Shown here piece by piece: positions 7,329-14,734 of a stretch of 18,694 nt of DNA (the first letter of the stretch is position 1; each line of letters begins with the position of its first letter). Source of the stretch: an uncultured Christensenellaceae bacterium (lineage in GTDB: Bacteria > Bacillota > Clostridia > Christensenellales > Pumilibacteraceae); assembly GCA_910587025.1 (NCBI GenBank), contig CAJUKR010000033.1, positions 1 to 18,694 on the forward strand, in the 5' to 3' direction. Below the pieces are notes generated by a model that was not told the origin of the DNA, ran no database searches, and was given only the letters and a program-made list of their open reading frames with translations. The position numbers and the translations under genes are program-made.

Positions 7329-8333
7329 ATGATACTCAAAACGAAATACGATACGGCGTTCGGTCGCGACGTTTTTCTGTATACGATGACATCGTCCGAG
7401 CTCGAAGTCGGCGTGACCGACTTCGGCGGCATAGTGCAGTTTATCCGCGTAAATACTCCGCGCGGGAAAAAGAACGTTTGTCTCGGCTTCGATTCGATAT
7501 CGGATTATCTTGAGTCGGGGTCTTATGCGGGCGCGATTATCGGGCGCGTGGCGAACCGCATATCGGGAGCGAAATTCGCGCTCGGCGGCATAGAGTATGA
7601 ACTCGATCGCAACGACGGAGAGAACTGTAATCACAGCGGCGTAAACGGTTACGATAAGAGATTTTACGAGGCGGAGATCGACGGGGACGCGCTCGTACTG
7701 TCGCTCGACAGCCCGGACGGGGATCAGGGTTTCCCGGGGCGGCTCGTTATGCGCGTTCGTTTCGAACTGAACGGCAACGCGCTTTCGGTGCGCTTCGAAG
7801 CCGAAAGCGACCGCGATACGTTGTGGAATCCTACCTGTCATATTTATTTTAATCTCGGCGGCGAAGAAAGCGGAAATGTCGGCGATACGGAACTTTGCGT
7901 CCGCGCCGACGCGTACACTCCGCTGTCGTCCGCCCGCGTGCCGACGGGCGAGGTAAGACGGGTGTCGGGTACGCCGTTTGACTTTGTTTCTCCGCACACG
8001 ATAGGCGAACGTACGGATGACGTCGACCTGGCGCTTACCGGCGGATACGATCACAATTTGGCGCTGATCTCCGAGCATGCAGCGACCGCGACCTGCGAAA
8101 AGAGCGGAATTACGCTCGATCTTTATACCGATATGCCCGGGCTTCAGTTATATACGGGCGGCGGATTAAACGGCGCGAAGGGCAAAAGCCGCAGATATTA
8201 TCCTTACGACGCGTTTTGTCTGGAGCCGCAGTACTTCCCGAACGCCGTCAACACGCGTGGGTTTGTTCCGCCCATTCTTCCGGCGGGAGAAAAACGCGAG
8301 CATTTTATCGGATACGTTTTTTCGGTGAGCTGA
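7329..8333 (+). CDS. galM: Aldose 1-epimerase (mutarotase)
   Basis: GalM interconverts the alpha and beta anomers of galactose. The GH2 enzyme releases the beta form and GalK uses the alpha form. The 334-residue protein shows IIGRVANRISGAKFAL near the N-terminus, NHSG with His102, the catalytic-acid segment CHIYFNLGG with His171, and the catalytic-base segment CLEPQYFPNAVN with Glu299. These are the standard GalM residues. AAGGAG (7312-7317) lies 11 nt before the ATG. It is the last gene of the operon, and a strong terminator begins about 12 nt after its stop. Confidence 0.94.
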   Translation: MILKTKYDTAFGRDVFLYTMTSSELEVGVTDFGGIVQFIRVNTPRGKKNVCLGFDSISDYLESGSYAGAIIGRVANRISGAKFALGGIEYELDRNDGENCNHSGVNGYDKRFYEAEIDGDALVLSLDSPDGDQGFPGRLVMRVRFELNGNALSVRFEAESDRDTLWNPTCHIYFNLGGEESGNVGDTELCVRADAYTPLSSARVPTGEVRRVSGTPFDFVSPHTIGERTDDVDLALTGGYDHNLALISEHAATATCEKSGITLDLYTDMPGLQLYTGGGLNGAKGKSRRYYPYDAFCLEPQYFPNAVNTRGFVPPILPAGEKREHFIGYVFSVS

Positions 8334-8344
8334 ACAAATACAAC

Positions 8345-8376
8345 AACCCCCGTCGGTCGACCGACGGGGGTTTTAT
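8345..8376. terminator. Bidirectional intrinsic terminator between galM and comEC
   Basis: A perfect 24-base palindrome (8347-8370; arms CCCCCGTCGG and CCGACGGGGG, loop TCGA) is followed by TTTTATG on the + strand. On the minus strand a looser T-rich tract follows. It separates the convergent gal operon and comEC, whose stops lie on either side within 26 bases. Confidence 0.9.
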
Positions 8377-8395
8377 GTAAGAAGTTTAATGCGGT

Positions 8396-10483
8396 TTATA
8401 CTTTGCGGACTTTGCCGATCGAAAAGTCGAACATATACGATGAGTTATAGTCGGTTACGTAGTCGCCGCCGCTCCACGACGTCATATATACTGCGGACGG
8501 CGTTTTTTCGTATGCGTATTTGCACCGCACGACGTCCGCCGCTTCGGTCACGAATTCGGGCGCGAAACCGTCGGACACGAACGCCGTTTTGCCGTGAGAA
8601 GTGTACAGCCAGCCGCGCACTTTTCCGCCTACAGTCGCAACGTCGAACTTTCCGTCAGACCGCTCTGTACCGACGAGCGGGATTTCCGTTGCCGCTATCG
8701 TTTTCAGACCGCTTATATCTCCGCTCATTGCGAAGCGGACTTCGGTAATGTCGAAAGTACGCGACAGTTCGGTTATGCCTTCCGCCGTTTTTTCGTTCAG
8801 TGTCGTCGTATAAACGGTAAAGCGGGTTTCGCTTACGCGCGATCGGCGTATTGCGTTTACCGCGGCGTCTGCGTCGGTCAGGTCTCCGATCAGATATCTT
8901 TCGTCGCCGTCGTATATTACCGTCAGTGTGTCGCTTCCGCCCACGGCGAGCATCGCGTCGGTATCTTTCAGACCGTTTTCCGAACCTATCGCGATGGTAA
9001 ACAGTACGGCGGTCAGTACGAGATTGACGAATTTCTTATGCGGCGACATTACGAATCTCGACATAAGAAACAGCACTGCGGGTAAGGCGAGCGCGAGCGG
9101 AGAAAGCTGGATCGTTATGCTTGCGGCGGGAAGTCCGCTCAATACGGAGCAAGCTCCGAGCATGAGTTTTATAAAAAACCCCGACGGCACGAGGAGCGCC
9201 GGGAGAGCAAAGGACAGCGGCAAACACAGAACGAGGAATGAGAACATCGCTCCGAGCGCGCCCATAAACAGCGCGTTTACGGGAAGTGAATACAGGTATA
9301 ACTGTTTGAAGAAAACCGCAGTTACCGGCGTGATCGCGAGCTGAACGGACAGCGCCGCGCTTACGGCGTTTGCGGCGAACTTGGGTAGTTTCAATTTGTT
9401 TTGCAGAAATTTCGCCGTCGCGGAAGAAAACAGGATCAGTCCGCCTACTGCGCACATAGACATAAGAAATCCGCAGTCGAACAGATAATACGGCGATATG
9501 CACAGGCATACCGTCCCCGCCAGACACAGCGAATTGAGCGGGTCGCGCCGCCCGAACACAGGCGCGAACAAAAAAATCGTGTACATGATAAATGCTCTGA
9601 CCGCGCTCGGGCTTCCGCCCGTAAAGACGACATATGCAAGTAGCAGTACGGTTGTTATTATCCGATTTATCGGCATAGGCAGGCGGCAGAGAGAAAGCAG
9701 GCGCGTGATAAGCGCCGCGATCAGTCCGATATGCAGACCGCTGACGGCGAGAATATGTCCGATGCCCGTTTTTGCGAAAGTGTCGGAGACCTCGTCGGAC
9801 AGCAGAAAGCGGTCGCCCGCCGTCATGCCGTACGCGACCGAACCCGCTTCGTCGCCCATTGCATAAAGCAGATGTTCGCGCAGTCCGATCCGCATGGTTT
9901 CGAGCGGCGTGCCTTCGCCCGGCTCGATGCCCGCAAGTTTGTCCGAATCCGCATAAATACGATATTTCAATCCGCTCCTGACCGCGCTCGCATTGACTGA
10001 GCCGCCGAAAAGTTCTATGCCGATCGGCTCGGCGCGCACGCCGATAATATATCCGCATTCCGTTTCGTAAAAACTTTCTCTTGCGCCGTTTAAGTATAAT
10101 TCGGCGTTGCCGCTTATCGGCATTCCGTCGAAGGACAGATCGGTCAGCGTCGCGATAAATCCGTCGTCGGTATACTCGTAATGTTCGGTCACTCTGCCGA
10201 TTATGAGTTTTTCTCCGACCTCGGGGTTTGCGTAATCCTCGGCGGTAACGAAAAACATCGCGCACGTTACCGCCGAAACGGCGAGCGCGAGCATGAATGT
10301 GATCGCTTTGTACGTTTCACGTCGGACGGCGCACATCACACCGAGCGCGATAATGCCCGCAGTCAGACATCCGAGCAGAGCGACGCCGAGCGGAAACAAA
10401 AAACAAGCGGTCAGCGAAAACAGTACGCCGACCGCGGTAAGTGCGAAAATTATCGGAAAAGTACGGAAATTAATCAGCCGCAT
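8396..10483 (-). CDS. comEC: ComEC/Rec2-family DNA-uptake channel with degenerate beta-lactamase domain
   Basis: ComEC forms the inner-membrane channel that brings single-stranded DNA into the cell during natural transformation. The 695-residue protein begins with closely spaced membrane helices (about 9-80). A DUF4131/OB-like external domain follows (about 85-175). The competence domain with multiple helices runs from about 215 to 480 and has the family hallmark HILAVSGLHIGL at 243-254. The last part (about 505-690) has the outline of a metallo-beta-lactamase fold: AVGGSDTLTVIYDG, then LIGDLTDAD. However, the stretch where HxHxDH metal ligands should be reads TTTLNEKT (559-566), so this domain is probably not a nuclease. 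The ATG overlaps the end of the upstream cyclophilin gene by 14 nt with no good ribosome site, suggesting coupled translation. No other competence genes are visible. Confidence 0.88.
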   Translation of the reverse strand: MRLINFRTFPIIFALTAVGVLFSLTACFLFPLGVALLGCLTAGIIALGVMCAVRRETYKAITFMLALAVSAVTCAMFFVTAEDYANPEVGEKLIIGRVTEHYEYTDDGFIATLTDLSFDGMPISGNAELYLNGARESFYETECGYIIGVRAEPIGIELFGGSVNASAVRSGLKYRIYADSDKLAGIEPGEGTPLETMRIGLREHLLYAMGDEAGSVAYGMTAGDRFLLSDEVSDTFAKTGIGHILAVSGLHIGLIAALITRLLSLCRLPMPINRIITTVLLLAYVVFTGGSPSAVRAFIMYTIFLFAPVFGRRDPLNSLCLAGTVCLCISPYYLFDCGFLMSMCAVGGLILFSSATAKFLQNKLKLPKFAANAVSAALSVQLAITPVTAVFFKQLYLYSLPVNALFMGALGAMFSFLVLCLPLSFALPALLVPSGFFIKLMLGACSVLSGLPAASITIQLSPLALALPAVLFLMSRFVMSPHKKFVNLVLTAVLFTIAIGSENGLKDTDAMLAVGGSDTLTVIYDGDERYLIGDLTDADAAVNAIRRSRVSETRFTVYTTTLNEKTAEGITELSRTFDITEVRFAMSGDISGLKTIAATEIPLVGTERSDGKFDVATVGGKVRGWLYTSHGKTAFVSDGFAPEFVTEAADVVRCKYAYEKTPSAVYMTSWSGGDYVTDYNSSYMFDFSIGKVRKV

Positions 10484-11000
10484 TCTCGGTTATTTTTATC
10501 GTTTTTATTATGACGGGTTTTACCGGAACATCGTCGAAATAGTCCACGGAATGAGTGTCTACCGCGCTTATCCCGATCGCGATATTCGTCGATTCTTTGT
10601 CCTCGCATTCGCCGAACGCGGCATACTGTCCGTCGAGGAATTTGCAATCCGCGGTGCAGATGAAGAACTGCGACGACGCGCTGTCGGGAACGCTTGTGCG
10701 AGCCATAGATATGACGCCTGGCTTATGCGACAGCGGATTATCGACCCCGTTCAGTCTGAATTCTCCGCGTATCGTCTTCGGAGCGTGTTTTTCGACCAGC
10801 TTTCCGTTTTTGTCCGTAAACCCTCCGCCCTGAACCATGAAGTCGGGTATCACGCGGTGAAAGCAAAGTCCGTCGTAGAAGTTATTTGCGCAAAGTCCGA
10901 CGAAATTTTTTACCGTTATCGGAGCGATTTCCGGATATAATTTCAATTTGATTTCCCGTCCGTCTTCGAGTTCGATGACGGCTTTTATTTCGTTTGCCAT
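10470..11000 (-). CDS. Cyclophilin-type peptidyl-prolyl cis-trans isomerase
   Basis: This enzyme catalyses proline cis-trans isomerisation during protein folding. The 176-residue protein is a single cyclophilin domain. It shows the catalytic FHRVIPDFMVQGGG with Arg49, then SQFFI with Gln111 and Phe113, and FLDGQYAAFG at 121-130. There is no signal peptide or lipobox, so it should be cytosolic. The start was set at 11000, where AAGGAG lies 10 nt upstream; an in-frame ATG at 11054 would add 18 residues unlike the family and lies close to the predicted transcription start. It is the first gene of a two-gene unit with comEC, driven by a consensus promoter. The functional link between the two is not evident. 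Confidence 0.94.
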   Translation of the reverse strand: MANEIKAVIELEDGREIKLKLYPEIAPITVKNFVGLCANNFYDGLCFHRVIPDFMVQGGGFTDKNGKLVEKHAPKTIRGEFRLNGVDNPLSHKPGVISMARTSVPDSASSQFFICTADCKFLDGQYAAFGECEDKESTNIAIGISAVDTHSVDYFDDVPVKPVIIKTIKITENAAD

Positions 11001-11037
11001 AAATTTTCGTCTCCTTAACGAATTTACCGCTTTTTTG

Positions 11038-11067
11038 TTGCCTACGGCTTGCAATATTTATTATAAT
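11038..11067 (+). promoter_or_regulatory. Probable mnmG promoter sharing its -10 with the divergent promoter
   Basis: On the plus strand, TTGCCT (11038-11043), 18 bp, and TATAAT (11062-11067) form a plausible promoter with a start near 11074. ATTATAAT (11060-11067) is its own reverse complement, so the -10 boxes of the two divergent promoters overlap by four bases. The -35 match is only moderate. Confidence 0.5.
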
Positions 11068-11088
11068 CAAGTATAATTGACGTGTCAA
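11060..11088 (-). promoter_or_regulatory. Consensus sigma-A promoter for the cyclophilin-comEC unit
   Basis: On the minus strand, TTGACA (11083-11088), 17 bp, and TATAAT (11060-11065) give a perfect match at both boxes. Transcription would start near 11053, leaving a leader of about 50 nt. The strength of the match suggests high constitutive expression of the first gene. Confidence 0.85.
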
Positions 11089-11137
11089 GTGTGTGAAAAG
11101 GTTTTTGCGCAAAAACAGACTGATATTTACGGAGCAT

Positions 11138-13003
11138 ATGGAAAAAGATTTCGAATTCGACGGAATAGTTATCGGCGCGGGACATGCGGGAACGGAAGCC
11201 GCGCTCGCGCTCGCGCGGACGGGAATGCGTACGCTCGTTCTTTCGGTGTCGCTCGACAATATAGGCTGGCTGGCATGCAATCCGTCGATAGGCGGTACCG
11301 CCAAAGGACATCTCGTACGCGAGATCGACGCGCTCGGCGGGGAAATGGGCGTGGCGGCGGACAAGTGTCTTACCAATCTGCGTATGCTAAATTCGTCGAA
11401 AGGTCCGGCGGTGCGCAGTCTGCGCGCGCAGATCGACAAATATAAATACCATGCGTATATGAAGAGTGTGCTCGAAAACGAGCCGAATATCGTGCTTCGT
11501 CAGGGAGAAGCGAAAGAAATCCTGATCGAAGAAGAAAACGGATCGCGTAAGGTTTCGGGCGTGACTACGGTGTTCGGACTGACTTACCGCGCGCCGACCG
11601 TCATCGTTTGTTCGGGCGTATACCTCGGCGCGGATATAATCGTCGGCGACGTCATCCTTCCTCAGGGCCCGGCTGGATTTCCGCGCGCGTCGCATCTGAC
11701 GCAGAGCCTGCTCGGGCTCGGCATCGAGATCCGTCGGTTCAAGACGGGCACCCCCGCCCGCGTTCATAAAGATTCCGTCGATCTCGATAAACTCGAGATC
11801 CAGCGAGGCGAGGACGGACTTTATTCGTTCTCGGCGTTGTCGGGAAAGGTACGCGGCTCGCGCGAGATATGCTATCTCGGTTATACCAACGAGCGCACGC
11901 ACGACGTTATAAGAAACAATCTGCATCTTGCGCCCAAGTACAACGGTACGATAAAGGGCACCGGTCCGCGGTATTGCCCGAGTATCGAGGACAAGATAGT
12001 CAAATTCCCGGATAAGACGCGGCACTCGTTTTTTCTCGAACCGGAGGGCGACGGTACGAAGGAAATGTACGTTCAGGGCATTTCCACGGGACTTCCCGCT
12101 TCCGTTCAGGTCGAGATGTACAGGACTATAGACGGTTTCGAAAACGTGCACATAATGCGCGACGCATATGCCATAGAATACGATTGCATAAATTCGCTGG
12201 AGCTCCTTCCGACGCTCGAGCACAAGCGTATAGGCGGATTGTATTTCGCGGGACAGGTGAACGGAACGTCGGGGTACGAAGAGGCGGCGGCGCAGGGACT
12301 TGTCGCGGGCGTGAACGCGTCGCTCAGACTTCGGAAAGAACCGCCTATGATACTTCGCCGTTCGGGTTCGTATATCGGCGTTATGATAGACGATCTCGTG
12401 ACCGTCGGTACGGACGAACCGTATCGCATGATGACGGGCAGGGCGGAATACAGACTGTCGCTCAGACAGGATAACGCGGACGAAAGACTTACTCCCGAGG
12501 GATTCCGCGTCGGACTTGCGGGGAAAAAGCGCATGAGCCTGCTTTCGAAAAAGACGAAAAAGCTCGGGAAAGCGAAGTCGTTGCTTTCGCTCGGCGCTCC
12601 ACGCGCCGTCATAGAGGGTATTTTTGCCGAAACGGGCAATCCGTTGCCGCTGTCGGGCGCAACGCTCGGAGGTCTTATCAAACGTCCTGAGATCACGCCC
12701 GCAATGCTTATGCGGCACTGGGACGTACTCGATTTTCTGTCCCCGCACGAAGCGGAATCGTTTTTCACGGACGTACGTTATTCGGGATATCTCGACCGTC
12801 AGGAAAAAGTACGAAGCCAGACCGAGCGCGTGGAAGATATGCCGCTTTCCCCCGATACAGACTATATGGGTATGCACGGACTGCGCATGGAAGCGCGTGA
12901 GAAACTATGTAAAGTAAGACCGCTTACAGTCGGGCAGGCGAGCCGTATCCCCGGCGTAACTCCGGCGGACGTAAACGTTCTTATAATAAAGATCGGAAAA
13001 TAA
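11138..13003 (+). CDS. mnmG: tRNA uridine-5-carboxymethylaminomethyl modification enzyme, FAD subunit
   Basis: MnmG (GidA) works with MnmE to place the carboxymethylaminomethyl group, or its aminomethyl form, on wobble uridine 34 of several tRNAs. It uses FAD and methylene-tetrahydrofolate. The 621-residue protein shows the FAD loop GAGHAG at 13-18, the first signature around Cys47 (CNPSIGG), the second around Cys280 (GPRYCPSIEDK), and AEYRLSLRQDNADERLTP, all diagnostic. Cys47 carries the same number as in the E. coli enzyme. ATG 11138 was chosen because the FAD motif starts close to it. GGAG sits only 3 nt upstream, so an in-frame GTG at 11093 is a minor alternative. The usual neighbours mnmE and rsmG are absent. 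Confidence 0.96.
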   Translation: MEKDFEFDGIVIGAGHAGTEAALALARTGMRTLVLSVSLDNIGWLACNPSIGGTAKGHLVREIDALGGEMGVAADKCLTNLRMLNSSKGPAVRSLRAQIDKYKYHAYMKSVLENEPNIVLRQGEAKEILIEEENGSRKVSGVTTVFGLTYRAPTVIVCSGVYLGADIIVGDVILPQGPAGFPRASHLTQSLLGLGIEIRRFKTGTPARVHKDSVDLDKLEIQRGEDGLYSFSALSGKVRGSREICYLGYTNERTHDVIRNNLHLAPKYNGTIKGTGPRYCPSIEDKIVKFPDKTRHSFFLEPEGDGTKEMYVQGISTGLPASVQVEMYRTIDGFENVHIMRDAYAIEYDCINSLELLPTLEHKRIGGLYFAGQVNGTSGYEEAAAQGLVAGVNASLRLRKEPPMILRRSGSYIGVMIDDLVTVGTDEPYRMMTGRAEYRLSLRQDNADERLTPEGFRVGLAGKKRMSLLSKKTKKLGKAKSLLSLGAPRAVIEGIFAETGNPLPLSGATLGGLIKRPEITPAMLMRHWDVLDFLSPHEAESFFTDVRYSGYLDRQEKVRSQTERVEDMPLSPDTDYMGMHGLRMEAREKLCKVRPLTVGQASRIPGVTPADVNVLIIKIGK

Positions 13004-13018
13004 ATGATTTTCGGCGGT

Positions 13019-13321
13019 TTATAATAAAGAGGCGATATTTTTTATTGCCTCTTTTTGTTTTTCGTCGAGCCTTCGATAATTATTCAGAAGTTCCTTTTCG
13101 TCGGCGGAAAGGTATTCGGGCTCGGTTTCTTCCGAAAAAAACTGGGCGGCGGAAATTCCGAAAGCATCGCATATGTTGAGCAAGGTCTGAAGAGACGGAG
13201 TCGTTCCGCGCGAAAACATATGAGCGATCGTCGATTGTGTCAGTTCGGCTTCTACCGCCAGTTTGTTCATGGACCAGCCCTTCGATTTTCTCAATTCGTC
13301 TATTTTGTTTAATATATCCAT
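13019..13321 (-). CDS. XRE-family helix-turn-helix regulator
   Basis: This is a small DNA-binding protein of 100 residues, probably a repressor. Residues 5-60 form a Cro/C1-type helix-turn-helix: WSMNKLAVEAELTQSTIAHM with recognition-helix region TQSTIAHMFSRG, then TPSLQTLLNICDAFGISAAQ. The C-terminal tail (about 65-100) is charged and helical, with ELLNNYRRLDEKQKEAIKNI, as in many Clostridial regulators, and may mediate dimerisation. No Shine-Dalgarno sequence precedes the ATG, so the message may have a very short leader. It is divergent from the glycosyltransferase gene, with a perfect palindrome between them, and convergent with mnmG. Its target is not known; self-regulation and control of the neighbour are the simplest guesses. 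Confidence 0.88.
   Translation of the reverse strand: MDILNKIDELRKSKGWSMNKLAVEAELTQSTIAHMFSRGTTPSLQTLLNICDAFGISAAQFFSEETEPEYLSADEKELLNNYRRLDEKQKEAIKNIASLL
13026..13056 (+). terminator. mnmG intrinsic terminator embedded in the 3' end of the convergent xre gene
   Basis: A 12-bp stem with one G-U pair (13026-13037 with 13043-13054) and a TTTTT loop is followed by TTG and a second T run. It begins 22 nt after the mnmG stop. It lies inside the last dozen codons of the oppositely oriented regulator gene. Confidence 0.75.
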
Positions 13322-13361
13322 GCACTAATTGTAATATAATTTTGTACTAACTACTTAGCGC

Positions 13362-13377
13362 AAATGTCTTGACATTT
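13362..13377. promoter_or_regulatory. Palindromic candidate operator over the glycosyltransferase -35 box
   Basis: AAATGTCTTGACATTT is a perfect 16-bp palindrome and contains the TTGACA -35 box of the plus-strand promoter. A looser copy of the same arms, ACATTT-N5-AAATGT, lies at 13409-13425, just past the expected transcription start. A dimeric repressor bound here would block the promoter; the adjacent XRE protein is the obvious candidate. Confidence 0.5.
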
Positions 13378-13397
13378 ATGCAATAATGTATTAAAAT
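13369..13397 (+). promoter_or_regulatory. sigma-A promoter of the glycosyltransferase gene
   Basis: TTGACA (13369-13374), 17 bp, and TAAAAT (13392-13397) match consensus at 11 of 12 positions. The expected start is near 13404, giving a leader of about 84 nt that includes the hairpin at 13421-13464. Confidence 0.75.
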
Positions 13398-13420
13398 TAA
13401 ATTGTAAAACATTTGAAGAA

Positions 13421-13464
13421 AATGTCGGAACGCATCGTAATGAGGGGATGGCGCATCCGACATT
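13421..13464 (+). promoter_or_regulatory. Stable hairpin in the 5' leader of the glycosyltransferase gene
   Basis: The arms AATGTCGGA (13421-13429) and TCCGACATT (13456-13464) are exact complements. Inside them CGCATC (13431-13436) pairs with GATGGCG (13447-13453) with one bulged G, giving about 15 bp in all and a 10-nt loop. No T run follows, so it is not a terminator. It ends about 15 nt before the ribosome site and could affect translation or stability. The region is also in frame with the gene, so it might instead be an N-terminal extension. Confidence 0.4.
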
Positions 13465-13487
13465 ATTACCGTACAGATGGGGGGACA

Positions 13488-14645
13488 ATGGATAAACCGC
13501 GTATTATTTTTCCTTTTGCCGAAGCGGGTCTGGGACATATTATGCCGCTGAAAAGTATTGCCGACGCGTTCGAAAAAAAATACGGCGACATAACGCAATG
13601 CGTCCGGACGTCTTTTTTCGGAGATTCGGACGACAGGCATTTGCGTGCATTCGGGAAATTTATCGGCGAAGAAGTCGTAAAACAGAACAGGCATACGTTT
13701 TACGGCTTTCTTTCCACTTTCGTTATGACGTTATTCGGCACGCGAATCAGCAGTTGGGCGACAATGAAAGTTCGTGTACGCGGGGCTTACGCCGCCGCAG
13801 TCGCGCGCATGGAGCAACTGCGTCCCGATCTTGTCGTAAGCACGCACTGGGCGACAAACTATTATGCCGAACGGCTTTCGCCCAAACCTTTGACCGCCGT
13901 ATATGTGCCCGATGCGCATATCAACGCATTGTTCCGTTATCCCGCCGATCTTACGGCCATATCCATGTCGACGGGTTACGAAACCGCGCTGAAGAAATAT
14001 CGCCGTCGTTTCGACCGCGACAATCTGCGTCTTGTGCCGTTCGCGATACGGGAAGAAGCGTTCGCCGTCGATCCCGATAAAAAAGTCAATCGCCGCAAAC
14101 TCGGACTCGACGAAAACAAATTTACCGTAGTGCTGGCGGAAGGCGGCTACGGTCTCGGAAAAATGAAAGAGATATGCAAAAGCGTGATTGCGCTCGATCT
14201 GCCCGTCATTTTGATTCCGCTCTGCGGCAAAAACGACGAACTTTATCGCGAACTGAACGCTGCCGTTTGCGGCGATCGTACCGAAATGTATCCGCAGAGT
14301 TTTCGCCCCGACGTATTCGAGTTTATGGCTTCCGCCGATCTGTTCTGCGGGAAAAGCGGAAATATCATTGCCGAACCTACGTTTTTCGGCGTTCCGTCAG
14401 TCATTACCAAACATGCGACGGGGATCGAAAAACGGATAGGCGATTATTATGTGCGGAAAGTAGGGTGCGCCGTCGACGAATTCGATCCGCGGAAGGTCGC
14501 GCGCATGATCGCCGATTTCGCGGCGGATCCCGGCAAACTGGACGGGTATCGAAACAATGCGCGCGCGAATCGCGGCAATTACGGCGCTGAACATTTTGCC
14601 GACTGTCTTTTCGAACTTTTGCGAACGCGCTTTCCTCATTTGTAA
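13488..14645 (+). CDS. GT-B glycosyltransferase, GT28/UgtP (MGDG synthase)-like
   Basis: This enzyme is predicted to transfer a sugar from a nucleotide sugar to a lipid or other envelope acceptor on the inner face of the membrane. The 385-residue protein starts with a beta strand and loop FPFAEAGLGHIMPL typical of the GT-B acceptor domain, followed by a middle segment LVVSTHWATNYYAERL. The donor half has LAEGGYGLGKM (216-226), PLCGKND, and ADLFCGKSGNIIAEPTFFGVP (283-303), where the last block matches the nucleotide-sugar site of GT28 enzymes such as UgtP and MurG. The start at 13488 follows a G-rich site (13479-13484) and places the first strand at residue 5. In-frame ATGs at 13422 and 13440 are possible. 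Acceptor identity is unknown; a diacylglycerol glycolipid synthase is the best guess. Confidence 0.75.
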   Translation: MDKPRIIFPFAEAGLGHIMPLKSIADAFEKKYGDITQCVRTSFFGDSDDRHLRAFGKFIGEEVVKQNRHTFYGFLSTFVMTLFGTRISSWATMKVRVRGAYAAAVARMEQLRPDLVVSTHWATNYYAERLSPKPLTAVYVPDAHINALFRYPADLTAISMSTGYETALKKYRRRFDRDNLRLVPFAIREEAFAVDPDKKVNRRKLGLDENKFTVVLAEGGYGLGKMKEICKSVIALDLPVILIPLCGKNDELYRELNAAVCGDRTEMYPQSFRPDVFEFMASADLFCGKSGNIIAEPTFFGVPSVITKHATGIEKRIGDYYVRKVGCAVDEFDPRKVARMIADFAADPGKLDGYRNNARANRGNYGAEHFADCLFELLRTRFPHL

Positions 14646-14662
14646 TTCCCGTGTCGCCGCAT

Positions 14663-14700
14663 AAAACAGCCGCGCGTTGATCCCGCGCGGCTGTTTTTGT
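14663..14700. terminator. Bidirectional terminator between the glycosyltransferase and ABC genes
   Basis: An 11-bp stem (ACAGCCGCGCG 14666-14676 with 14684-14694) and a TTGATCC loop are flanked by AAAA on the left and TTTTTGT on the right, so it can work on both strands. It lies between the convergent stops at 14645 and 14735. Confidence 0.9.
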
Positions 14701-14734
14701 AAAATACGTAACGTAAATTTTGTCTGACCGATAT

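Noticed and set aside
4984..8078. Long minus-strand open frames (4984-6300 and 6351-8078) opposite galK, galE and galM
   Set aside because: They are shadows of well-conserved enzymes on the plus strand and have no ribosome site or recognisable domain.
11093..11137. Upstream GTG start for mnmG
   Set aside because: It would add 15 basic residues before the FAD-binding strand that the family normally lacks, and no ribosome site precedes it. It is kept only as a minor alternative.
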